A stretch of 51,332 nt of DNA from an uncultured Anaerococcus sp. (GCF_947253225.1 NZ_CAMXYR010000006.1:1-51332), one strand, 5' to 3'. Positions 9,040-18,184 are shown, counted from the first letter of the stretch. Numbers and translations are program-made. The notes: a model not told the origin generated them from the sequence alone.

Positions 9040-9040
9040 C

Positions 9041-10738
9041 TTATTTTATTTTTTCCTTGTCCAGACTTTCAAGGTATTCTGTTAATTGTGGAATTATTTC
9101 TTCTATTGTGCCTGCTTCGAAGGGGCTTTTTATTCCTACTTTTTCGAGAGCCTCTTTGGTTGGGAGGCTGGCACTGATTTTGCAGAGGTCTAGGTAGGAC
9201 TTCCAAGCTTTCTCGTGATCTTTTCTGTCTTTTATGAAGTATTGGAAAGCATTTACTTGGGCTATGGTGTAGTCGATGTAATAGAAAGGATTTGTGAAAA
9301 CGTGGAGTTGTCTTTGCCACCTACCTCCATTTTCTAAGTATTCGTTACCATCATAGTCTAGGTGTGGGAGGTATTTTTTCTCAATCTCCCTATATTTTGC
9401 CCTTCTTTCAGAAGGAGTGGCTTGAGGATTTTCGTAGACAAATTCTTGAAATTCATCTATGCTTGCTCCATAAGGGATGAATTTGATGGCAGCTGCCACA
9501 TGGTCGTAGTAGTATTTCTCGGAATCTTTGCCGAAGAAGTCCTCCATCCAAGGATGGGTGAAAAATTCCATGCTCATGGAATGAGTTTCAGCAATTTCCA
9601 TGGTTAGGTCGTTGTTTTCTTCTGGATACATATCTCTTGTGAGATAGCCTTGGAAGGCGTGGCCTGCCTCGTGGGTTAGAACATCCACATCCCCACTTGT
9701 GCCGTTGAAGTTTGAGAAGATAAAGGGCATCTTTGTGATTGGAAGGCTTGTCATGTAGCCACCTGGAGCCTTGCCCTCCTTGCTTGTCAAGTCCATCATT
9801 GCCTTTTCTACCATGGCGTCGAAAAATTCCCCAGTTTCTTTTGAAAGTTCCCTATACATTTTTTGAGCCTTGGCTACAAGAACTTCCTCTCCTCCAACAG
9901 GTTTTGGATTTCCTGAAAGAAAACTTAAGGGTAGGTCGTAATATTTCATGTGGTCTATGCCGATTCTCTTGGCTTGGTCGGCATAGATTTTTTGGCTAAG
10001 GGGAACTAGGTGTTTTACTATTTGCTCCCTATATTTTTTTGCATCTGTAGCGTCCCAATCTAGCCTACCCATAACCTTATAGGCAACTGGAGTGTAGGTA
10101 GAAAAGCCGAGCTTTTGGGCAATTCTTGTTCTTATTTCTACCAAGTCATCATAAATTCTATCAAGCTCTTCAACGTGGTCGCTAAACCAAGCATTTAGGG
10201 CCTCAAAGGCCTCCTTGCGAGTTTGTCTGTCCTTATCTTGGGTGATGGCAGTAAGGGCTGGTATGTTTTTAATCTCACCCCTAAAGGAAATCTCTGCCCC
10301 ACCAATCAACTTATAATATTCATTGACAAGCTTTGACTCACTTACCCTATCTTCCATGATTTATGGATCAAAGATGTCCGCTTGAAGCTTGTCCCTTTGG
10401 GTTATAGTCTTGCCATATTTTTCCTCAAAGGCAGGTCTATAGGCACTTTTTAGCCTTATAGTTTGTAGACGATGGTTAAGCTCGGTGATGCGAGGAAGGT
10501 TCTCATTGAATGAAGCAATCTCCTCTTCATAGAAGCTATCCTTGGTGTTTATGGTGTTTCTGATGTGGGCTATTGTATAGAGTTCGTTGAATTTTGCAAA
10601 CTCTTGTTCAATTTTTTTGTGAAGGTCAAAAAACTCTTCCTCACTTGCTGAATTTTCAAGTTCATCTAGGAAGGTAGAAATCTTTTCGACAATCTCATCA
10701 AAATCCGGTCTTTTATATGCTAAATCTTTAAATTTCAT
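9041..10738 (-). pseudogene. M3 family oligoendopeptidase interrupted by one in-frame stop
   Basis: A zinc-dependent oligoendopeptidase (M3/PepF-like) that would degrade short peptides in the cytosol. The first part starts at 10738 (MKFKDLAYKRPDF, GGAG upstream) and ends after 125 residues at TAA 10361-10363. The same frame continues at once with Ile-Met-Glu-Asp and 438 further residues to 9041. The zinc site THEAGHAFQGY (HExxH) and the C-terminal AQVNAFQYF region are intact. Together the parts give about 565 codons, the usual length of the family. The residue at the stop is normally Glu, so GAA to TAA is the simplest change. Translation restart at the ATG at 10357 is possible, but it has no good ribosome site and would lack the N-terminal lobe. 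Confidence 0.88.
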
Positions 10739-10853
10739 AATTACTCCTTTTTTTATATATTATACACCTTCTTTGCTTTTCCTAGTATAGAAATCTTGAT
10801 TTAGCTTGTTTATCATATCTTGCTTTATCCTTAATTAAATGTTTTAAGCTAAT

Positions 10854-10886
10854 CAAAAAAGACCAGAACTTTCGATTCTAGTCTTT
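10854..10886 (-). terminator. Rho-independent terminator after the nan operon
   Basis: On the minus strand AAGACTAGAA pairs with TTCTGGTCTT and is followed by six T. It begins at the stop of the RpiR regulator gene and closes the sialic acid operon. Confidence 0.75.
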
Positions 10887-11711
10887 CTATTCCTCCCCCT
10901 TGCTGTCGAGAGCTTTGAGGGTGTCATCGTGCATTTTTTCCTTAGTTTTCTTATCTTCTTCTACAAATTGGGAGTAGAGAAGGTCGACTGTTATTGAGAT
11001 TGGAAATTGGGGGCTTATGGCGTTACCGTGGTTGAGGTGCTTGAGGGAAGGGACTAGGACGATTTCATGGCAAAACTCCTTGTAGGATTCCCTAAATTGG
11101 GAGGTAATTAGGATAGTCTTTGCCCCTCTCTTGTAGGCTTCTTTGAGAAAATAGAGGACTTCCTTGGTTTCTCCACTGATGCTCATGCCGACAACTAGGC
11201 TATTTTCCTTATGAAAGACTGCCCTCATTTTCATTTGGTCGGTGTCGGTAACTGAGTCTATGTTTACCCCTATCCTCATAAATCTCAGTTCCATTTCATT
11301 GGCGGCAAGACCCGAAGACCCTTTGCCACAAACAAAGACCTTGCTCGACTCATCTAGGTAGCCCAAGATTCTTTTTATCTGATTTTCATCTACTAGGGAA
11401 TAAGTTTTATTTAGCAATTCTTGGTAGGTTTTCAGAACTTGACTTACGCTATCTGTTATGTCCTCTTGCTTTTCAACAAAACTTTCCTTATATTGGTAAA
11501 TAAATTCTCGGTAGCCCCTGAAGCCACACTTTTGGGCAAAACGAGAAAGGCTGGCTTCTGATACAAAAAGCTTTTCTGCTAGGACTTTGCCCGCAAAATC
11601 TCCCAACTTGTCATTGTGGATAAAAAAATCTGCTATGGTTTTCTCGACTGCCGTGAAATTTTCATAGTTGGATTCTATGGTTTCGACCACTGACTTTATA
11701 TAGTAGGCCAT
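10887..11711 (-). CDS. RpiR/MurR family transcriptional regulator of the nan operon
   Basis: Sugar-phosphate-responsive DNA-binding protein, 274 residues. The N-terminal RpiR helix-turn-helix is visible (KLFVSEASLSRFAQKCGF, about residues 44-61), followed by a SIS sugar-isomerase sensor domain with VFVCGKGSSGLAANE and GMSISGETKEVLYFL. As the last gene of the sialic acid operon it most likely senses ManNAc-6-P or GlcNAc-6-P, as RpiR-type NanR regulators do. That ligand is inferred from context. The ATG at 11711 shares one base with the TGA of the upstream ROK kinase and has AAGGA eight bases before it, so it is preferred over the ATG six bases upstream. It is the best candidate to bind the inverted repeats before nanE. 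Confidence 0.9.
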   Translation of the reverse strand: MAYYIKSVVETIESNYENFTAVEKTIADFFIHNDKLGDFAGKVLAEKLFVSEASLSRFAQKCGFRGYREFIYQYKESFVEKQEDITDSVSQVLKTYQELLNKTYSLVDENQIKRILGYLDESSKVFVCGKGSSGLAANEMELRFMRIGVNIDSVTDTDQMKMRAVFHKENSLVVGMSISGETKEVLYFLKEAYKRGAKTILITSQFRESYKEFCHEIVLVPSLKHLNHGNAISPQFPISITVDLLYSQFVEEDKKTKEKMHDDTLKALDSKGEE

Positions 11712-12610
11712 CAGCAAAGTCCTTCTTTAATCTTAAAGTTATAAAAGGCTCCCATCATTCCAGCAGTGTTTTTGTGGTAGGCAAATTCTAGGCGAAGCTT
11801 ATCAAAAATAGGTTTTTGCAAGAATTTCTCCAAAGGCTTTTCAATTCTTTCTCGCAAAAATTCTCCTTGGGCCATGATACCTCCACCAAGGACTATGGTG
11901 TCAGGATTTAGGACGTAGGCGATGTTGGCAAGACCTTGAGCCAAATATTCGCACATCTTGTCTATCTCTTCAAGGCAAATCACATCGCCATTTTTTGCCA
12001 AGTCAAAAATCATCTTGCCATTAATCTTGCTTACATCCTCTCCCTTTCTCCTTGCAATATTTTCAAGCAAAATCCTAGTTGAGGCTAGGTTTTCAAACCT
12101 TTCATCTCCGATTCTCATATAGCCTACTTCCATGGCAGAGCCACCAACTCCTTCGAGAACCTTGCCCTCTATTATGGCACATCCTCCAATCCCTGTTCCT
12201 ATTGTAAGCATGACCATGATTTTGCTAGCCTTGGCAGACCCTGACCTATATTCAGCAAGACCCGCACAATTCACATCATTTTCAACTTGACAAGGCAAGG
12301 CGAACTTCTCCCTAATGGCCTTTTTGAAATTGATGCCTGTGTAGGCAGGGATCAGGTCAGAAGCGTAGGCTATCGACCCATTTTTTGTATCAACCATGCC
12401 AGCAGTTGAAATGGCAACTCCTCCACACTCTAAAGGCTTAAGCTTTGATGTGTAGGTTGCTACAAGGTCTATGACCTTCTTTAGGATAGCCTCTCCACCT
12501 CTATGGGCCTCAGTTTTCATCTCGTGTTTTTCTATGATTTTTCCTTCTTCATCCACCAGCCCATATTTGATGGCAGTTCCGCCTATATCAATTACTATGT
12601 ATTTTTTCAT
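11711..12610 (-). CDS. nanK: ROK family kinase, probable N-acetylmannosamine kinase
   Basis: ATP-dependent sugar kinase of the ROK family, 299 residues, expected to phosphorylate ManNAc released by NanA to ManNAc-6-P for NanE. The phosphate motif DIGGTAIKYG is at residues 8-17, the catalytic segment ENDVNCAGLAEYRSG follows, and LTIGTGIGGCAI is the second ATP motif. The usual ROK zinc site (His, then CxCGxxGCxE) is absent: EVGYMRIGDERFENLAS stands where EIGH...CxCG is expected. Substrate specificity is therefore inferred from operon position, not from motifs. GAGGAAG immediately before the ATG at 12610 sets the start, and an upstream in-frame ATG at 12631 is less likely. Confidence 0.87.
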   Translation of the reverse strand: MKKYIVIDIGGTAIKYGLVDEEGKIIEKHEMKTEAHRGGEAILKKVIDLVATYTSKLKPLECGGVAISTAGMVDTKNGSIAYASDLIPAYTGINFKKAIREKFALPCQVENDVNCAGLAEYRSGSAKASKIMVMLTIGTGIGGCAIIEGKVLEGVGGSAMEVGYMRIGDERFENLASTRILLENIARRKGEDVSKINGKMIFDLAKNGDVICLEEIDKMCEYLAQGLANIAYVLNPDTIVLGGGIMAQGEFLRERIEKPLEKFLQKPIFDKLRLEFAYHKNTAGMMGAFYNFKIKEGLC

Positions 12611-12629
12611 AACTTCCTCTTCATATGGC

Positions 12630-12653
12630 AAAAGGGTCTTTAACCAGACCCTT
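12630..12653 (-). promoter_or_regulatory. Intra-operon hairpin between yhcH and nanK
   Basis: AAGGGTCT and AGACCCTT form an 8-base-pair stem with a six-base loop; on the minus strand only four T follow. It could be a weak terminator or an mRNA-processing stem that lowers expression of nanK and rpiR relative to the upstream nan genes. Confidence 0.45.
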
Positions 12654-12661
12654 GATTTTGC

Positions 12662-13111
12662 TTAAATTTTAATTTTGAAAATAGCCTTTTTTATCTTCTC
12701 TTCCTTGCCATGAGCAAGGGCTGTCATATGGCCATCGTTTGGAAAACAAATTAGGAAATCTCCTTCTTCTAAGGTAACTAGGGAATTTTTCTCACCCTCT
12801 AGCTTTTGGTAGTCATCTTCTTTGATATAATCGCCTAGGTTCATGTTCCCGATGAAATTTAGGGCTATATCTTCCCTACCATCTAGCATTATGTGCAAAT
12901 CCAAGTAGTCCTTGTGGGCTTCCCAAAACCTATTTTCAGGGCTTGTAGTTTCATATTCAACTATGTTTACAAAAAGCTCATCTCCCCTTATAGGATGACT
13001 GCCCTTGGCGAAGTCTTTTAGGTCGTTTTCTTTATAATAATCAAAACACTCTTTTATTTTTTTATCTAAAAATGAGTATTCTTCAAGATTAGATATATTT
13101 GCAAATATCAT
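12662..13111 (-). CDS. YhcH/YjgK/YiaL (DUF386) family protein
   Basis: Cupin-like protein of 149 residues in the YhcH/NanQ family. YhcH is carried in many nan operons, and the NanQ homologue is reported to help anomerise sialic acid sugars. Typical motifs are HKDYLDLHIMLDGREDIA (His, Asp and His metal-site pattern, residues about 60-77) and EGDFLICFPNDGHMTALAHG near the C-terminus. It lies ten bases downstream of the sialic acid transporter gene and before the ROK kinase. The family call is firm and the biochemical role is inferred. Confidence 0.9.
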   Translation of the reverse strand: MIFANISNLEEYSFLDKKIKECFDYYKENDLKDFAKGSHPIRGDELFVNIVEYETTSPENRFWEAHKDYLDLHIMLDGREDIALNFIGNMNLGDYIKEDDYQKLEGEKNSLVTLEEGDFLICFPNDGHMTALAHGKEEKIKKAIFKIKI

Positions 13112-13120
13112 TTTCTTCTC

Positions 13121-14635
13121 CTATTTCAAGTTGTAGATAGTAGAGTTATTAGGTACATCTGGATTGATGCCTTTAACTTTATTATAAATTATTGAGGCCA
13201 AAAGTCCAACTACTAGGGATACTGCTATTGAGATTATTGAGTAAGACCAGAAGGAAATCTTGGCTGGGTCTACAAAGTATTTGATATAAACCATCACGCA
13301 TGAGGCTGCGACAAAGGCAAGGCTTGCTCCAAACTTGTTGGCAACTTTTGTAAAGACTCCTAAGATGAAGGTTCCTACAAGGATACCTAGTACAAGTCCC
13401 ATAAAGCCGTTGAACCATTCATAGGCTGATTTTACACCACCTTGAGCCAATACCATAGCAACAACTATGGCAAAAATTCCTACTATGAGTGAAACATTTT
13501 GTCCTATCTTTGTTTGTTTTTCAAGGCTTATTTCTTTCTTGTTAAGTCTTGCTTGAATATCCATTGTCCAGCTTGATGCAACTGAGTTAAGACCTGTTGA
13601 TAGGGTTGATTGGGCAGCTGCATAGATGGCTGCAAGGAGCAAGCCAGTGATTCCAACTGGTAGCTCGAAGGCTATCCATGAGGCAAAAATTTGATCTTGT
13701 TGGGCTGCTGGTGGTAGAGGGTTGCCTTGAACTTGGTAGAAGACATAAAGACCTGTACCTATGAGATAGAAAACTGTTGCTATAAAGATTGACAAGCATC
13801 CATTAGCTATCATCATCTTATTTAGTTGTTTGGTGTCTGTGGTTGTTGTAAATCTTTGAACAATATCTTGGCTTGAAACATAGGAACCGATTGTATTAAG
13901 GCCTGCCCCAAATATCAAGAGGAAGATTGAATCTCTAAAAATATTTGCGTCAAATACTGGTTGATCCGCTGCCAAGAACTTACTGCTAGAGCTTAGCTCG
14001 TGGATTACTGCTCCAAAACCACCATTTATATGGCAAAGAAGATATATTAGACCAAAGCTTACTCCAATTAGAAGCACTGAACCTTGGATGAAGTCTGTCC
14101 ACAAAACAGATTTCAAGCCCCCAGTATAAGAGTAAATTATAGCTATCACTCCCATTATAATAATCAAAATGTTAACGTTTATTCCCATAAGTCTAGAAAG
14201 CACCATACATGGTAGGTACATAATAATTGACATACGACCTACTTGATAGATTATAAACATTATAGCACCAAGAACCCTTAGCCCCTTGCTTTTAAACCTA
14301 ATTTCTAGGTAGTGGTAGGCAGTATCTATATCAAGCTTGCTATAAATTGGCAAGAAATACTTGATAGTAAAAGGAATGGCTATAAGCATACCTAGTTGGG
14401 CAAACCACATTATCCACGTTCCTGCATAAGAGTTTCCTGCAAGAGATAGGAAAGAAATTGGACTTAGGAGGGTTGCAAAGATAGAAACAGAAGTTACCCA
14501 CCATGGCACTGTTCCATCACCCTTAAAGTACTCCTTGCCCTTCATTTCTTTTTTGGAGAAATGAAGGCCTGCAAAGAGAACTGCTGCCAGATATACAACA
14601 AGTATAACTAAATCAATATTTGTAAATCCCTGCAT
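13121..14635 (-). CDS. Sodium:solute symporter, probable sialic acid transporter
   Basis: SSS-family Na+-coupled symporter, 504 residues with about 13 hydrophobic segments. The N-terminal YFKGDGTVPWWVTSVSIFAT and central YSYTGGLKSVLWTDFIQG segments are family signatures, and LGILVGTFILGVF is the late sodium-site region. Its position between nanA and yhcH makes N-acetylneuraminate the expected substrate, as for SiaT-type SSS sialic acid transporters. The start is the ATG at 14635, 13 bases after nanA ends, with AGGAGA just upstream. No separate sialidase is visible in this window, so free sialic acid must come from elsewhere. Confidence 0.9.
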   Translation of the reverse strand: MQGFTNIDLVILVVYLAAVLFAGLHFSKKEMKGKEYFKGDGTVPWWVTSVSIFATLLSPISFLSLAGNSYAGTWIMWFAQLGMLIAIPFTIKYFLPIYSKLDIDTAYHYLEIRFKSKGLRVLGAIMFIIYQVGRMSIIMYLPCMVLSRLMGINVNILIIIMGVIAIIYSYTGGLKSVLWTDFIQGSVLLIGVSFGLIYLLCHINGGFGAVIHELSSSSKFLAADQPVFDANIFRDSIFLLIFGAGLNTIGSYVSSQDIVQRFTTTTDTKQLNKMMIANGCLSIFIATVFYLIGTGLYVFYQVQGNPLPPAAQQDQIFASWIAFELPVGITGLLLAAIYAAAQSTLSTGLNSVASSWTMDIQARLNKKEISLEKQTKIGQNVSLIVGIFAIVVAMVLAQGGVKSAYEWFNGFMGLVLGILVGTFILGVFTKVANKFGASLAFVAASCVMVYIKYFVDPAKISFWSYSIISIAVSLVVGLLASIIYNKVKGINPDVPNNSTIYNLK

Positions 14636-14648
14636 ATAGGTCTCCTTC

Positions 14649-15569
14649 TTATCCTAGAAACTTGCTTTTAGCATCTCTAATCATTGCCGCGGCTTCTTTA
14701 ACTATCTTATCATCAGCATCAATTAGGCTAGCTAGTGGCTTTCTTACTCCACCTATATCCAAGTTTTCATTTTCCCTTAGGATTGCCTTGATAACTGCAT
14801 ACATATTTCCATGAGCTGAACACATCTTATAGATTATCTCATCAACTGCATATTGGACTTTTTGAGCCTTATCCCAGTCTTTTTCCTTTAGGCACTTATC
14901 CATCTCTAGGATTAACTCAGGCATAGCTCCATAAGTTCCTCCGATAGCACCCTCAGCTCCTATAAGTCTACCAGAAATAAATTGTTCGTCTGGGCCATTA
15001 AAGATAATGTAGTCCTCTCCTGCTTGTTGCTTGAACATTTGGATATCTTGAACTGGCATTGAAGAGTTTTTAACTCCTATAACCCTAGGATTTTTTCTCA
15101 TTTCTTCAAATAGAGAAGCTGTTAGGGCAACCCCTGCTAGTTGAGGAATGTTATAGATTACAAAATCAGTATTTGGGGCAGCAGATGAAATATCATTCCA
15201 ATAGTCTGCTATGGCATATTCTGGAAGTCTGAAATATATAGGTGGGATTGCTGCAATAGCGTCAACTCCGAGGCTTTCAGCGTGTCTTGCAAGCTCCATA
15301 GAATCCTTAGTGTTGTTGCAAGCAACGTGAGCAATAACTGTAAGTTTGCCCTTAGCTTCCTTCATAACATTTTCTAAAACGATTTTCTTATCTTCAACAC
15401 TTTGGTAAATACATTCACCTGAAGATCCGTTTACATAAACTCCCTTAACTTTCTTATCAATAAAATATCTAGTTAAGTTTCTAACTCTTTCTGGGCTAAT
15501 TTCTCCATTTTCATCGTAGCAAGCATAAAATGCTGGAATAACTCCCTTGTATTTGTCTAAATTTCTCAT
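14649..15569 (-). CDS. nanA: N-acetylneuraminate lyase
   Basis: Class I aldolase of the DapA superfamily that splits N-acetylneuraminate into pyruvate and ManNAc in the cytosol. The 306-residue length fits the family. Motifs include VNGSSGECIYQS (pyruvate carboxylate-binding loop), YNIPQLAGVALT with the catalytic Tyr, and RVIGVKNSS with the Schiff-base Lys. NanA rather than DapA is supported by the YNIPQLAG form and the position between nanE and the sialic acid transporter. It starts 17 bases after nanE with GGAAGGGAA upstream. Confidence 0.95.
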   Translation of the reverse strand: MRNLDKYKGVIPAFYACYDENGEISPERVRNLTRYFIDKKVKGVYVNGSSGECIYQSVEDKKIVLENVMKEAKGKLTVIAHVACNNTKDSMELARHAESLGVDAIAAIPPIYFRLPEYAIADYWNDISSAAPNTDFVIYNIPQLAGVALTASLFEEMRKNPRVIGVKNSSMPVQDIQMFKQQAGEDYIIFNGPDEQFISGRLIGAEGAIGGTYGAMPELILEMDKCLKEKDWDKAQKVQYAVDEIIYKMCSAHGNMYAVIKAILRENENLDIGGVRKPLASLIDADDKIVKEAAAMIRDAKSKFLG

Positions 15570-15586
15570 AATTTCCCTTCCTTAGC

Positions 15587-16285
15587 TTAAATTTCTTCAA
15601 TCTTATCAACAAACAACTTGGTAATAACTTGAGGTCTTGTAATAATAGAACCTACTACCACACTATAACAACCCAATTCTAGGACTCTTTTCGCCTTTTC
15701 TGGAGTTGAAATATTACCCTCAGCTATGACCCTTGCTCTAACCTTTTTGAGAATTTTCCTAATTATCTCAAAATCATTTGCCTCTATCTTATCCCCCCTA
15801 GATTGGTCAGTGTAGCCAACTAGAGTAGTCCCAACAAAATCAAACCCAAGCTCATCAGCATGGATTGCCTCATCGACTGTCGAACAATCTGCCATAAAAA
15901 GTTGGTCTGGATACTTTGCCTTAACTTCCCTAAAGAAATCATCAAGGCTAAGGCCAGCTGGTCTTAGGTCTTTTGTAGCATCCATAGCTATAATATCAAC
16001 TCCTGTAGCAACAAGCTCATCAACTTCCTTCATAGTTGGAGTTATGTAAACCTTTGAATCGTCGTAGTCTTTCTTGACAATTCCAATTATCGGAAGGTCG
16101 ACTTCCTTTTGGATTTCTTTTATATCGGCACTTGTATTTGCTCTAATGCCCCTTGCTCCTCCAAGCTTGGCGGCTCTTGCCATCCTTCCCATAATGAACG
16201 AAGAATGGAGAGGTTCATCTGCTAGAGCCTGACAAGAAACTATAAGTTTGCCCTTGATAGTTTCCACTTTATTTTCCTTGGTCAT
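15587..16285 (-). CDS. nanE: N-acetylmannosamine-6-phosphate 2-epimerase
   Basis: TIM-barrel epimerase, 232 residues, that converts ManNAc-6-P to GlcNAc-6-P, the last nan-specific step before amino sugar catabolism. Motifs are GIRANTSADIKEIQ, LPIIGIVKKDYDDSKVYITPT, IAMDATKDLRP and AEGNISTPEKAKRVLELG. The ATG at 16285 (MTKENK) is preceded by AAGGAGG at good spacing, so it is chosen over the in-frame ATG at 16318, which lies inside the presumed leader. It is the first gene of the nan operon, read from the promoter at 16347-16376. NagA and NagB, needed to finish the route to fructose-6-P, are not in this window. Confidence 0.95.
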   Translation of the reverse strand: MTKENKVETIKGKLIVSCQALADEPLHSSFIMGRMARAAKLGGARGIRANTSADIKEIQKEVDLPIIGIVKKDYDDSKVYITPTMKEVDELVATGVDIIAMDATKDLRPAGLSLDDFFREVKAKYPDQLFMADCSTVDEAIHADELGFDFVGTTLVGYTDQSRGDKIEANDFEIIRKILKKVRARVIAEGNISTPEKAKRVLELGCYSVVVGSIITRPQVITKLFVDKIEEI

Positions 16286-16346
16286 TGTAACCTCCTTGTT
16301 GGTTAGAGTATATATCATTTTGAATTATATTTCAATGATTGTAGCT

Positions 16347-16376
16347 TATATAGAAACTACTTTCATAAAGTGCCAA
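16347..16376 (-). promoter_or_regulatory. nan operon promoter
   Basis: On the minus strand TTGGCA (16376-16371) and TATATA (16352-16347) are separated by 18 bases. The spacer contains the operator candidate TGAAAGTAGTTT, so a bound repressor would block polymerase directly. Confidence 0.6.
16354..16365. promoter_or_regulatory. Operator candidate, copy 1 (nan promoter spacer)
   Basis: AAACTACTTTCA, the exact reverse complement of the second copy at 16425-16436. It lies between the -35 and -10 boxes of the nan promoter. The RpiR-family regulator encoded at the end of the operon is the probable ligand-responsive binder, by inference. Confidence 0.55.
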
Positions 16377-16424
16377 GTAATGATATTGTTTTCCTGTTTT
16401 CCTTTTAATTTCTATCCTAAGTTT

Positions 16425-16436
16425 TGAAAGTAGTTT
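16425..16436. promoter_or_regulatory. Operator candidate, copy 2 (upstream of nan promoter)
   Basis: TGAAAGTAGTTT, inverted relative to copy 1 and 71 bases from it, start to start, about seven helical turns. This spacing would allow a looped repressor complex over the promoter. Confidence 0.5.
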
Positions 16437-16480
16437 TAGAAAAAAATCTCAACTGAAATTTTTCCGAAGAAATTTTCACA

Positions 16481-16522
16481 AAAAAAATATCCCTCAACCA
16501 AGCTAAGTTGGGAGGGATATTT
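16481..16522 (-). terminator. Rho-independent terminator after the ABC transporter operon
   Basis: On the minus strand AAATATCCCTC pairs with GAGGGATATTT around a loop holding the partly paired CCAAC and GTTGG, followed by a run of eight T. It begins four bases after the permease stop. Confidence 0.85.
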
Positions 16523-16525
16523 GTC

Positions 16526-18184
16526 CTAAACATCGAAAAAGCCTTTTTTGTATTTTCTCCTTGCTAAAAGGTAGAAGATTAGGCTTAGACCTAGGATTAG
16601 ACAATAACATCCAAGGCTTGCAATAATTACATTTCCTTCTGTAAGTTTGGCTAGGAGGATAAAAAGTCCAACTAAAAGTCCAATAAAAATCATGGACAGG
16701 AAGTAGAAGCCTAAAAACTTTAAGTTGCCTTGGCTTAGGTCTTTCGGATTCTTCCAATCGGTTTTTATACCTAGGGTTGATAAGTAAAGCCCAACAATTG
16801 TGCCACTTAGGCTTGCTAGGAAAAGTCCCCCAAAAATACAAAGGCTATTGACCAGACCTAGTTCTAGGACGTAGCCTACAAGGAGTGCCAAAACAAGGTT
16901 TGTGATGGTTGCTACAGTCATAGCCGCCATAAATCTCGCCCTCATGTGGCTTTTGTAATCAATCGGCATGGTTTGAAAAAGGTAGAAACCCTTGCCTTCC
17001 CTAGATAGGGCATTTGTTGCTGTTGACCCATTTATCCAAACTATTAAGCCGAAGGGAAAAGCACCAGCAAGGCACATTATCCTAGTCCAAGGTGCATAGA
17101 GCATAGACTTATCCATTTCTGTTAGGATTTGCTTACCAACAGAAAAACTCATCATTCCAAAAATCATAAGCATGAGGATTGGCGTGTAGAGAAACATTAT
17201 ATTACTGGTCAGAATCTTTAAATCTCTTTTGTAGATTGCCTTAAATTGGCTAGAACTCTTAAAGCTAGTTTTTCTTGCTTTCTTAGGATTTTCTTGACCG
17301 ATTTTTGCTTCCATCTTGTCAAAGACCGCTTGGTAGTAGCATTTGTCGGCGAGCTTGTAGGATATATAAATTATTACTCCTGCCATAAGCCACAAGCCTA
17401 AACTTGCCCCGAGTCTTTGACCTATACTTCCACTGAGGGATAGGCCAAAAAGTTTGGCGTTAAGAAAAATCGTACTCACCTTGCCCACCTTAATGAGACT
17501 TTCTGAAAGACCGCTTGTAAAATTCCCCCTGCCAGAGCCCGCCATGCTTCCTGCATTGAAGGATAGGTAGTAAATCATACCAATTACAGCTAACATTACT
17601 ACATATCCAAGATTTTTGAAAAATTTCTTGTACTTGTTAGCTCTTGTAAACCTCTTAATAATCAGGATAAGGAGAGCGAGCAGAGTGTAGGAAATTGCAA
17701 GCATGGGAAAGAAATTTACAAGTCCCAAAATAAGGGTAGGAAGGTCGAAAGAATTTTCTCCAAAATATACTAGCAAAGTAAGGATAAAGAACAAGAAATA
17801 GTCGATAAATCCTAAGACTCCACCAAAAATTTTGCCAACAAAAAGTTCCCCTTGATTTATAGGAAGGCTTTGATAGTTAGCCACAAGCTTGTCTGTGAAA
17901 AAATCTCCCATAATTCTTGGTCCATAGAGGGAAATCGTAATAAGACTTGTGAGAATACCAAAACTTGTAAAAAACATCTCTATTTGTCCACTCGCAAAAT
18001 AGGCTTTTCCAGCAATTTTCATCACATAATAGTATATACCACCAAAAACTAGGTAAGAATAAAGGATAAGAAGCAACCTAAAGAGGTAGTTTTTGGGAAG
18101 GTTGGCGACAGTCTTCTTGGGAGAATATGGAAAAAACTGTTCCTTTAAGGCGTATTTAGTTATTGTTTTTATATTTTTATTCAT
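16526..18184 (-). CDS. ABC transporter permease (ABC-2-like, large)
   Basis: Membrane subunit of an ABC transporter, about 552 residues with some 12 hydrophobic segments in two halves separated by a cytoplasmic stretch near residues 270-300 (FDKMEAKIGQENPKKARKTS). Early segments include LFRLLLILYSYLVFGGIYYY, late ones VNSLCIFGGLFLASLSGTIV. Its ATG at 18184 lies inside the 3' end of the ATPase gene, with GGAG at seven bases, so the two are translationally coupled. An upstream in-frame ATG at 18232 is rejected for lack of a ribosome site. The pair resembles exporters for drugs, peptides or lipids; the substrate is unknown. Confidence 0.85.
   Translation of the reverse strand: MNKNIKTITKYALKEQFFPYSPKKTVANLPKNYLFRLLLILYSYLVFGGIYYYVMKIAGKAYFASGQIEMFFTSFGILTSLITISLYGPRIMGDFFTDKLVANYQSLPINQGELFVGKIFGGVLGFIDYFLFFILTLLVYFGENSFDLPTLILGLVNFFPMLAISYTLLALLILIIKRFTRANKYKKFFKNLGYVVMLAVIGMIYYLSFNAGSMAGSGRGNFTSGLSESLIKVGKVSTIFLNAKLFGLSLSGSIGQRLGASLGLWLMAGVIIYISYKLADKCYYQAVFDKMEAKIGQENPKKARKTSFKSSSQFKAIYKRDLKILTSNIMFLYTPILMLMIFGMMSFSVGKQILTEMDKSMLYAPWTRIMCLAGAFPFGLIVWINGSTATNALSREGKGFYLFQTMPIDYKSHMRARFMAAMTVATITNLVLALLVGYVLELGLVNSLCIFGGLFLASLSGTIVGLYLSTLGIKTDWKNPKDLSQGNLKFLGFYFLSMIFIGLLVGLFILLAKLTEGNVIIASLGCYCLILGLSLIFYLLARRKYKKGFFDV

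Noticed and set aside
16503..16841. Minus-strand 112-residue frame within the ABC permease
   Set aside because: It overlaps the permease in another frame and has unusual Trp/Pro-rich composition typical of shadow frames.
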